DNA of 64,000 bases from Cruorifilaria tuberocauda (taxonomy: Eukaryota; Nematoda; Chromadorea; Rhabditida; Onchocercidae). Positions 53,801 through 64,000 of the stretch are shown in pieces. The stretch lies in contig JABVXU010000042.1 of assembly GCA_013365365.1 (NCBI GenBank), positions 1 to 64,000 on the forward strand. The letters run 5' to 3'. A program made the translations under genes and the position numbers. The notes beneath the pieces are model-generated. The model saw only the letters and a list, made by a program, of their open reading frames with translations, was not told where the DNA came from and made no database searches. Position 1 is the stretch's first letter; every line of letters begins with the position of its first letter.

Positions 53801-56800
53801 AAATATCAAAAAACATACCAACAATATGATAAAAGTTCAAAATAAATTTATAAATTGTTGTCAACTTAGAAGAAAAAAAACTTTGAAAATTTGTTAATGT
53901 ATAAAATTTGATAGGAATATCTGCTTGAAATGGATTATCACAATAATATGTGAATTGTTTTGATTACAATTATTACTTAGCTTAAATTATACTTCGATAT
54001 TTCATTGATTGAAAAAAGACAAATCTAAGGATCAATTAATCATTTATTATAGATGGTACAGAAGAAGGAGAAGAAATAATAAGTTGGCGCGAGCTAAAAT
54101 ATTTGGTAATGAATGATTTAATTAATTAGAAATTAATGATGGAAGAAGTGAATAAATGAATGAAATATTTTCGATAAATAATAAAAATGACCAGTTCAAT
54201 TTTTCTTCAGTCAATAAATTTGAAATTAATATCTTTAATTGAAATGAAGAGGGATAACCGTCGATGGAATGTAATTCGACATCCAATGGTACTCAATTTC
54301 ATCAACGAAATTCTTCTCGCACAGGCCTATCTTTATGTTGCACATATTTTATCGTATTTCGTATTTCTACTTCTACTCTCGAGTTACATTTTCGGTAAAA
54401 ATAGTATGCAAGATGTTCTATCAACTTTCTTCCTAATCGTTTTCGGGTTTTATTTGGTTTGTTTTCATCAATTATTTTTGTAAAATTTTTTATCCTATTT
54501 CAGGGCAATTTCTTTTCCAGTGAACAAAGTTTGGGAGTTATGAATTACTTGAAATTATATACTTTAAATTTATAAAGATGAGAATTTCAAAAAACAGATT
54601 TCTGATATTTTAAACAAAGAATGATGGTAATATTAATTAATGTAAAACACTAATAATCACAAATAGATTACATTAATGAGAAACTGAAATAAAATTATTA
54701 ATTAAAAATTTAAATTATCACCTGAAAATTCTCATTTTATAGGTAGTAAAATGTGCTGTGAAGTTGCAATCAGGTAAAATTAGTAAATGGTTCATATTGT
54801 CTTATTCTTTCAATGTAATAACATATATCGCTACTTTTCTGTTCATCTGGACACCGCTATTGTTTTCCTATAATGATTATAATCATGACTTGAAGGTTGC
54901 TTGTTTTTCTTTTTTATTGTAGGTTTTAGAATTATAGAAGTTTTGAAAACTTTGATAAGCTTCTAATAATGGTAAAATTAAGTAGAGAAATTATTTTTCT
55001 AATTTTGGATATTAATTTATTAATTTCAATATGATAAACAGATTTGTTTCCTTCATGTCTTTGGAAAGGCCTTTTCTTACAACTATAGTTAATAAACTAT
55101 TCAATAATCGTAAATAATGTCTTTTTCACTTGGCTACACTTTAATAGATTCATTTCTGTCATGCCTACTTCTAGAAGACTAAATACTTCCGGTAGTTGAA
55201 AATGAATCAAAATAAATCGCAAAATAAGGTCTATAATTCTAATCATTACAAATTTGATAAATCGTATCGACCATTTCTAGAAGTCAAATATTGTTAATTA
55301 AATAATTTCAAAACTTGATGTCAATTAGCTTGGATTTGAAGTATTATCAAATACGAATTGATATAACTTTTTGGTTTCGTAAGAAGAAAGTAACAGGTGG
55401 AAGAATACATTAAAATCTATAAGTAATGATATATTATCATTAAAAGTTTTATTTAATTATACCATTTATAGCATTTCATAACTTGGTTACTACCAATCAT
55501 TGCTATTATTTCTGCATGGATCAACTTCCTGTATATCCTTCGAAAGTCACCGTACGGCATTTACATCCTTATGCTCTCACGTATCCTTTATTCATTCTGT
55601 CAGGTAATTTTTCATTTCATCAATTCATTGATTGCTTCATCTTTCCTGTTTTTTTTTTTTTTTTGATATAAAAAGTCATTAAACAATTTATTAAATGATA
55701 TATTTATACTTATTTAGTGAAATGTTTTAACGCATCTAACTCTTTGCTATTTCTTTTTTTATATTTTAAACATAATTTAAAGTATTAAAGCTTGAATTTA
55801 ACATTCTTGCACTGTTTCACTCTCAAAATATTTCACTTGCATATAAATCAGCCATTACCATTTTGATTCGAATCGATTATTTTTCATCATAGTCTCTTTC
55901 ATTCATAGAATCCCAAAATCACAAATCATAATTTAACAATATTTTTCATTATGTATCGGAAACACTGAGAAGTTTCTCTTCCAGTGGTTGTATTGATAAC
56001 AATTACAATAACAAGAGTGATAATGGCAATTAGAAATACAGTGATAGGAAGTAATGATTAAAATACACTGCAGATTGCGATAATATGGATACCAACGCTT
56101 CTCGCATTTGCATTCGCTTTTCACCTCGTTATGCGGAATAGCGGTCAAGTGCCGTGGGAAGCCACGGAAGTGGTATACCTCCTATTGCTCTCTCTAAACA
56201 TCGCATATAAATTATATCTAAGAAATTTTGTATTTTAAAATTTCTCTTTATAAAGCAAATCCATATCGTTATAATATTTGAAAAGTTAAGAAAACTGCTT
56301 ATCGATAAGTTATTTTTAGTTCTCACAAAATGCTACGATATCACAGAAACTGCTGATGATACTGCAAGCGATCACGAAAACTTCAGCCATGATGATTGGT
56401 TATTTTCTTTACTTGTCTTGTTTCCTTCTTCTTTCTCTTACAAAAAACAAAAACAAAAGAAAAATGAAACATAATTTGTTTGCTGTATAATTTTACTTTA
56501 TAAAATTTTTTCAAGAATAAAAATTTGCAACGATCATTGACCTCTTGATCTATAACTGATTTAAATGAATTTTTAGTTTAAAAAATGAGGAAAAAAGACT
56601 AACTTGTTAAATTAAAGGTGAAGTGGATGCGGACAATGTATTAGAACGTAAGGAATGGATACCAAATTTGCTTCTGTTAGCATTTGAAATAAGCACAGTC
56701 ATACTACTAATGAATTTAATGGTTGGTATTATATTCTCAATGAAATTCAGCATTATCATCAAATGAACAATTTAGTGATAATTTGCAGATTTCATTAGCA

Positions 56801-58102
56801 GTTGGTGATGTAAATGAACTCCGTCAAACAGCTCAGGAAAAATTACTTGATATTAAAGTTAGTCACAGAATATTTTCTTCTTACTTTTCCATCTCTTATT
56901 CTCATGTAGACTAAATATTAATTTGGAGTAAAAACGAATCATTATTGTTGCAGGTAAATTTTGCAATCGAAGCTTTGCAATTATCCGAATCATGTGATTG
57001 CTTATCAGCTTATGTAAATTTACTTCATCGTAGAGAAACTAATAATGTACTTGTAATTCATAACGATGGTACCACCTTTACCACATGGATGAATGTTAAA
57101 TTCGATGGTATGAATATGACTTAATTGTGCATTTTCACTTTTACATTCGAAACATTTGTTAGTTCAATGGAAAATTCAATGGAGGGTAATAAATGCTCGG
57201 TTATTCCTTGAAGATAATTATTTTTAAGATTCAAATAACTTTGATCTTTCCAAACGAGATATCTCCCAAGGAGGATACATGGAGGAATTGGCACCACTCA
57301 GGTAATTATTATTATCATCTATCAATTAATAATAATTATTGATTCGATATCACTATTATTGTCATTATTATTACTATTGTTTCAGTTAATAATAATTATG
57401 ACACGGTATTGTCATCATCATTTGTCAATTGATAGTAATTTAATACGATTACAATGTTCTTCAGATCTGAAGCCTGAAAATACAGCAAGTTACAGTGTCA
57501 CTGTTTTATGTTTGAATTAAAAGTATTTTTAGGGATTCAAATGCAGTTAAATTTGACAAAGGTAATGAGAACGGGCGTGAAATGAGTGGAAGAAATGCAC
57601 TGAAATCACTACATAATGTTTGATTTTTTTATTTCCTTTAAAATACTTTAAATGATAATTTTGAAGAATTAAAATAAAATGACAGATTGAAAATGAAATA
57701 AATAAATATTAATAGGTCATCATAACGATTAAGGTTAGAAATCAATCAAAGATGATCGATGTCAAGCTCATTTCACAGTTCTTGAAGGAATGATTGAAAT
57801 TATCAAAGAATGGTACCATTTCAATAAAATCTATACTTTTTCAGATATACCATCTTCAATTTCCATCTAATAATCGACGAATGCGTTTACTGAAAAGGGG
57901 AATGGTTGGTCGAGCGGTAGAAATTACATTGGACGGTGCAATAATACAACTCATCGAAAGTATCGAATCCGGAATTGAGTCTTTTCAGGGTACCGTTAAT
58001 GGTCAGCCGTACACTGACATTGTTAGTGATCCTGAGAGTTATGGACGGAAGTTTGCACGATGGCTTATTGGTTTGGACTGGTCAAACTTGTTAGAATTAT
58101 AG
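47877..58102 (+). CDS. TRPA-like cation channel, 5' end incomplete
   Basis: Exons: 47877-47975, 53615-53729, 53765-53798, 54053-54105, 54211-54456, 54743-54895, 55472-55603, 56074-56169, 56320-56398, 56618-56721, 56789-56857, 56954-57107, 57229-57301, 57533-57617, 57845-58102; about 582 residues from the first listed exon, all junctions in frame. The pre-channel linker RRWNVIRHPMVLNFINEILL matches the TRP pattern (L.RHP.V). Six membrane helices follow: S1 YVAHILSYFVFLLLLSSYIF, S2 TFFLIVFGFYLVVK, S3 SYSFNVITYIATFLFIW, S4 IIAIISAWINFLYILRKSPY, S5 WIPTLLAFAFAFHLV, then the pore helix LQAITKTSAMMIGEVD (like TRPA1 IIQTFSMMLGD), and S6 STVILLMNLMISLAVGDVNE, close to TRPA1 LMNLLIGLAVGDI. A cytoplasmic tail of about 170 residues ends SNLLEL. 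Only a weak ankyrin-like segment (STVAVHGEYSLMIELFIS) is visible upstream. The first two joins and the last donor (AAT|GTTTGA) are least certain. AATAAA at 58397-58402. Confidence 0.85.
47976..53614 (+). other. 5.6-kb intron of the TRPA-like gene
   Basis: AT-rich, with a CT tract at 52454-52477. No ankyrin-repeat signature is seen in any plus-strand frame. A 78-codon hydrophobic frame at 49784-50020 and a segment ending in a perfect GTGAGT donor at about 51229 (KAKETAEGQINDYS) were noted, but neither has a supporting acceptor or family match. Assignment as an intron depends on the 47877-47975 exon belonging to this gene. Confidence 0.4.
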
Positions 58103-58396
58103 CTGTTCAATAAGCTTCATGAGTTTTAATCGCTTGTTGATTATGATGGTGGAACTATCTACATAGCTTTATGCTAATTACAAAAAATGTTTCGTGCATT
58201 CATTTTCCTCGTATCTCTTTTTCAACTGTTTTACAAATTTGGTCCCATAAAACTATTTCTTGCAAAGGGAAATTAATATTTTCCGTTATCGCATAGGAGA
58301 ATTAATATTCTTTATTTTCACAAAGGAAAGCTATTGTTTTTCTCATGGATTATATGAATTGTACACGCTATTTTGTCATTTGTCAGCTGAGTATAT

Positions 58397-58402
58397 AATA
58401 AA
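58397..58402 (+). terminator. polyadenylation signal of the TRPA-like gene
   Basis: AATAAA about 295 bases after the stop codon at 58100-58102. Confidence 0.5.
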
Positions 58403-61031
58403 GTTGTGGTAAATTGTTTGATACATTCCATTTTGAACCGAAAGCTACCAAATCTTTTTTTTATTGTTTATTTTATAGAACATTTAATTTTATCTTTTTC
58501 CTTACTTGCAATTATCCATGATTCCAATAAAGAAAATAATGAGATGCAAAAAGTTCCAAGGAAGTTGGAGTATTTATTGCAAGTGCAAGAATATTTGCTC
58601 AAATAATCAAATACGAAATGCTTTGCTAAATTATGAGTTTCATAAACCAAAACAAGAAAGGAAATGCAAAATAATAATTTACTTGAGATGTGATTTTATT
58701 TTTATTTCCCGTTGAGCACAAAATAATCATTATTGCTGGAATTTGTACATGAGAAACGAATAATTTCCATATACCTCAAACATTTTTAAAAAAAAAATTT
58801 TTTCCCGAAAATTTAAAATGAACTGGAAATTATCTATTCCACAAGTTTAAGTCATTCAATGTAATTATTTCATTTTTTTAAACGAAAATTAAATTAATGA
58901 AAAAGCGAGAATGTAATAATTTTATTCATTGGGAATAATAATATCAATTAAATCATTTATTGCGGATTTCGATGAAGAATAAACACTCGAAGAACTGGAA
59001 ATTTGACAATTTCGAAATTTGATAAATCGATAATATTGAAGACTAATTGCAGCAGTACCTGCAAAAAATGCTAATTTTTCACTTACCTCTTATATCTCGT
59101 TTTTTCTCTAATCTTTCCCTGCCTGAACTTTTGAACTTTATTCGCTTCGATTTTTAATTCTCCAACCTCATTCTTCCCTTTATCTCCAGAATTATGTAAA
59201 GTTTATCTTATTGCCGTTCAATGATTGGTAAGACGCATTTTCGGTGAAAAACCTGTACTGTTGAAATTCCGGCTACCTAGTACTATGCTAAATGTTGAGA
59301 TCACGTATCGTGCTAGCTCATTCATGAAATCACGCTGATTTATCAGTTTTATCCTTCCAGAGTTTTATCTTTTGCAATTATATTATGCCATTTAGTATTA
59401 CGTGTGTTGATATTCTGATGCGTATAAGCTGATATACGTTGTATACTATTAGGTATACTCATATCTGCTCTACGTTACAACGTAGAAATAGTAGAGAATT
59501 TGTATAAGACAGTTTTGAATTAATCAATGAACTGTATTGAGTAATTATAATCTTTAAAGAAATATAAAAATTTGAACTTCTTGCAATTTAGCTATTATTA
59601 ATACTGAAGAATTGCTCAATAAAAAGCTGAAGGAAAGAGGATTTAATTAAAAGCATCATGAGAACCAAGAAAATTGCCAAAGCTTTTCTGTTCCAATGAA
59701 TTATTACAATTGACCGATTCATATTTTATGGGTGTTATTGTTATTTGAGAGATTTTAATTCTTTGATAAAACATATTTATTTCCCTCTTGCGCTTATTAT
59801 TCTCCTCTTTTATGTAACTGAAATATTTCAATTTTGTTTTAAAATATGAAGAAATTTTGTGTTGTTTAAAAGAAATTAATTTTAATAAATTAATTTTTTT
59901 AATTTTAATAAATTTAATAAATTAATTTAAAATAAATTAAATAAATTGACAACTCTTTTCATAGTGATTTTTAATGTATGATTATTATGAGTAAAAGGAA
60001 AATATTCAACTTGTAAAACTAATTATAATAGCCAATTATCAATCAATCCAAACTGAATCATTCATTCATAAATTTTATGATTTGAAAGTTTCAAAAAATA
60101 AATTATTATAAAGATATAGAGAGGATGAGAGGGATGGTAATGAAATAAATGATAGGGACGACGGATTAGATTTTACATTTTGTGGACAATCCTGCATCTC
60201 TCAGGGTGGACATTGGCCAGTAATTCAGTGATCTCGTGCTATAGCTTGAATGCATGCAAACACCAACCAATTGATACAATCAGCTTCAAATTTATTGACC
60301 TTCTGTATTCTAACTCAGTTGTGTATTGTCTTTAAGCCTTTCTTCATTTACTTAATCAATTCGAAAACTTGGCAACAGAGTTAATTTCATTTCCATTTTC
60401 AATTAAAATATTTCTTTGCCATCAAAATCATTGGTTAATTTATAAGAATTCATGCAAGAAACAAAATGTCTTTGCTAAATAACATTTAGAAATTCTTTTC
60501 TAAATTCCGTCGACGATAGATTTGCTATTCATGAATCGATCTGTAAATGAATTCAAGTAAGGTACTTATACCATCTTCACTTTATAATTTTACTTTTCAA
60601 TGCTGAAATTTTCTTGCATTTCATGAAGAGAAATAATTGAGATAAAATCAAAACATTTTAAATCATTATTTATCACATTGAGAGATAGTTGACATGAATG
60701 ATTGATAAAAGTTCAAAAAATATGTGTAACAAAGGCATTTCTACCAATCCGAATGTTGCATTTGTGAAAAAAAATTGGCAATAATTTAATAAATAATATT
60801 AGTACTAATTAGTAAGGATTTATTGTAAAAGTGGCAAATGAAGCTTTAACTAATACCTATGAAATATAGATAGATAAATTATTGTTAATTGCAGAGATGT
60901 TGCTATTACAATAATGATAACAACAGGAATAATAATAGGTGTAGTACAGATAGATCGTGACGGAAGTGGACTGTGAATAGGAAAATGGATGAGATTATTA
61001 CTCTTGTTAGTTCCTCAGCAAGTATAATCCT
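58403..61031. other. AT-rich intergenic region
   Basis: No gene found. A low-complexity block built of AATT/ATAAATT units lies at about 59875-59950. A GC-richer patch at 60170-60280 is open in no frame long enough to call. Confidence 0.6.
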
Positions 61032-61143
61032 TTAATTCCTTCCTTCTAATTCCTCATTCTGCTTCATCCTCAATCGCTGTTGAATTTCGAGTTCTTCTGC
61101 ACGAATTGCTGAATTATTTTGGAAGCTGAAGCAAGCTTCTTCT
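61032..61143 (-). CDS. possible terminal exon of a gene entering from the right edge
   Basis: On the minus strand an ATTTTAG acceptor is followed by an open segment (entered in phase 2) reading EEACFSFQNNSAIRAEELEI and then QQRLRMKQNEELEGRN before TAA at 61032. The charged, helix-like tail is more protein-like than the AT-rich frames around it. If real, the upstream exons lie beyond position 64000, leaving an intron of at least 2.8 kb. Family not recognised. Confidence 0.3.
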
Positions 61144-64000
61144 CTAAAATATTCTTTTTTAGCAAAAAGTTCGAATGTGAGAAGAAAAACATTTCCCAAA
61201 TTCCTAATTTTTTCAAAATGAATGATATTACTGTTCAAATATTTTTTCTTTTTTCGTCTAAATATTCTTTTCATCACAGAACTATTTGCTTTCATTTTTG
61301 ATAATCAATTTCGATTGGCAAAAGATGAAAAACTTCTATATGATGGATAACAAACATTTTTTTGATAATGACAAGAAAGTTGCTAAGCTGATCATTTTTC
61401 ATTCACATTTTATCTTCGATCAAATATAATCGTTACGTAACATTTCCAGTTCATTATAAAATTCATATTTTTTTATAACTAAGAATTGATAATATTGTCT
61501 TTGATGCTTCCTTTATGGATGATTCTCTTAGAATACTACTCAACTCAAAAAAGCTTGAGGTTAAATTATCCTTAACCCAAACTGTTTTGCAACCATGGAG
61601 AGTTCTATCAATCACACATTCCCTTTATCATTTACAATAATTATAACATGATTAAAATTATTGCTGCAATTTAATACTCATAACTGCTTTTTTTCAAATT
61701 TAAAACAATTTTGAAAATTGCAATTTACAATTGTAATGTAATGTATTGAAATATCTGTCATATATCTTCTTTATTATCAATGATATCACATTGTTATCAG
61801 TATGTCATAAATGAACAGCGAATAAATCATCACTTTTGTTTGACGGATGTCCTTGAATGTCAATATATCTGTCATAAATGGAAAAGGAATGCAATGGCCG
61901 AATAGTGAAGTATTATAGGTGAGGTAGAGGGAAATCTCTAATTAACTAATTAGTGAAAATGAAAAACAGAAGAAATGCTGGAGGAGCAATTAAGATTAAT
62001 TATTTCTCTCTCGAAGACAAACATTTCAACTCCTCCCTCCGGCATTGCAATCTTTTTTTTGATCCTTTCTCATTCCTTTCTGCAAACTCGTCGACAATTC
62101 GCACAATTCATTTTTTTCCCTTTTCCTTTTCAAATTTATCCTGCAACTTTGCTTAACTTTATCAATAAAGATTTATCATTGAAATTCATTGATCTGTGAT
62201 CTCATGATATTATTGATCTGTGATTCTGTGATATTGAATATGAAAAGAACTTTCTACACACCTAAATACCATTCATCTTAACAATCAAAATGTTTAACAT
62301 CATATCCGATAAATACGTGCTGCGATCATTATCACATCATTGCAAAACGAAAACAATCATACGACTCTTCTTTATTCACCCATGTTATACTTACTTCAAT
62401 CGATTGGAACTTTAATTATAGGTCATAAGGTTATTCATATCAGATCATATCAGATGCATCCTCTTCCAATCATCTGTTAAATCAACAAACAAATATCGAT
62501 TTTTTAATTATTTTTTTATATTTAGCACTTATTTCTTAACGGATTTTATGCTATTACCAAAATAAATTAATGTTATTATCATGCGATTACTAATAGATTT
62601 TGGACTGTAAACTTTTCTAATTGACATCACTTATTTTTCATGACAAAATAAACTTCCAAAAAAATAGCCTAGATATTTGAATATTTAAATTTCGCATTCA
62701 TTTTTCCTGATTATTAAATTGAATACTTCAATTCTGATCGATTAATTATAAACAATTCAATTGAAGTATATTTAGCAAACGGAATATTTCCAATCCCCAA
62801 TGAAATTCCTTACCCAACAAAAAAAGATTTCTTCTCCCACAAACATTTTTCTGAAAAATTGAATGAATGAAACTGGTTTGAAGTTGAAACAGAGCAGCGG
62901 TGTGTATGTCTACTCGCGTGTGTGTGCGCGTGTGCATGCGTGTGTCTATGCGTGTGTGCGTGTCTCTCTCATACCAACTTGTAAGGCAATGCCATTTCGC
63001 ATTTTCATTTACAATTTCACATTACAAACTGGAATAATCGCCGATATTTCTGCAGATTTTTTCACAGTGATTAAGATTTTGATAACAAATGAAAGTAATC
63101 AATAATCGTTATTTATTAAATACTATTAGATGAATTTAATTGTAATATTTACTCTCTATTTATTTCTTCCATCTGTTGCAAAATACTTTAAGCATATTTT
63201 CAATTGCCAATTCTTTCATGAAAGTTCAATCAAAAAACAACGGAATGATTTTTTTCAAATAAATAATATTTGCTTAGTCGTTTTTGAAGCAGCTAACAGA
63301 ATTGCATCTTATTATCACCTGACTTTAATGTACTAGCATAGCTCTTCTTTCGAATGATACAATTTAATTTTACTTCAGAAGTTGTAAAATCGTTATTAAT
63401 TGCATCTGAATCGATGGAATTAGTTTTTATTATGTTCTTTATCCAATTATCTCTTACTAAATACCGTACAGTTTGAAAAAAAAATTATTTTTGATTTTAA
63501 AAGCAACACGTCAGTTAGAAAAATTGCGTGCTTTAATGCTATAAAATTCTGCTAACATTTCCATTGGAAATGTATTGAATGCTACTTGCATATTCAATTT
63601 TGCTATTTCATTTCATTCCATTCAAATAAGAAAAGTTTCATTTTATGGCGCCATTGAATAAATTGTTAACCGATGGTTTCTCATTTTTAGTCCATTTTCA
63701 GCAGAATAGCTCATTTTTCAAGCATTCCAAAAGGCTTAAATAGTAAGATTGCAGGAAATTTTCGATACAATCTGTTACGGTTGACGCATCCAATTTCCTC
63801 GCTTATTATCGATAGTTTCATATCAATCTATGCCTACTGATAATTACAAGACTGTTTGATTCTCGTTTTCTGCAATGTAACTAATCAAAGAAATGTCAGA
63901 ATTTATAAAGTTTACATCCTTAGAATTGTTATAATATCTTCTACGGATATCTTCCTGAACAATCGTAATTTCCTTCAAGTTTAAGATAGTGGAATTTAAT
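61144..64000. other. AT-rich right flank
   Basis: No gene found. It contains a GT/CG-rich imperfect microsatellite at 62880-62972 and near-repeats of TTGATCTGTGAT at about 62188-62225. Short frames on both strands lack any family resemblance. Confidence 0.6.
62880..62972. repeat. imperfect (GT)n / GCGT microsatellite
   Basis: Runs of GT interrupted by GC, CAT and CTAT units, ending in TCTCTCTC. Simple repeat, likely length-variable. Confidence 0.85.

Noticed and set aside
54187..54210. ATG at 54187 as a start for the channel
   Set aside because: A TTTTCTTCAG acceptor at 54210 and in-phase upstream exons indicate an internal exon; the ATG lies in the intron.
59870..59950. Possible replication origin or structured element in the AATT-rich block
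   Set aside because: It is plain low-complexity A/T sequence without a defined repeat unit or dyad.

Overview
This is a eukaryotic window, AT-rich (about 70% A+T by eye), with many short GT-AG introns, exon ends that match family conservation, and acceptor-like TTTCAG/TTTAG sites a few bases upstream of most start codons, as expected for spliced-leader trans-splicing. Protein relationships and gene architecture point to a nematode. The long AT-rich introns and intergenic DNA, together with the set of orthologues, fit a parasitic clade III (spirurid/filarial-type) worm, but species is an inference I cannot settle. No tRNA, rRNA, CRISPR, phage or convincing transposon was found.

Layout. 1-9.1 kb: mostly non-coding, with a few plus-strand exon-like islands, the best being an open frame at 2731-3030. 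9.1-11.2 kb (minus): LZIC orthologue and, just upstream, a tiny unrecognised gene. 11.7-14.3 kb (plus): MATH-BTB protein. 15.0-17.3 kb (minus): TDP-43 family RNA-binding protein. 18.2-20.4 kb (plus): C1orf43/NICE-3 family membrane protein. 21.5-23.3 kb (minus): bestrophin. 24.6-27.2 kb (minus): Ras-like GTPase with a CAAX box, whose first intron holds a possible nested plus-strand gene. 27.2-35.5 kb: non-coding. 35.6-43.5 kb (plus): prolyl-tRNA synthetase followed by UTP14, a possible operon pair serving translation and ribosome assembly. 43.5-58.1 kb (plus): a TRPA-like channel with huge 5' introns and little or no visible ankyrin region. 58.1-64 kb: AT-rich flank with one possible terminal exon of a minus-strand gene entering from the right.

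Exon coordinates below were worked out by hand: reading frames stay continuous across every junction given for the main genes, and splice sites are GT-AG. The most unusual points are the nested mini-gene in the GTPase intron, the compact TRPA channel, an intronic polyadenylation/in-frame TGA structure in the C1orf43 homologue, overlapping 3' ends of the MATH-BTB and TDP-43 genes, and coding-like islands in the otherwise empty left flank.
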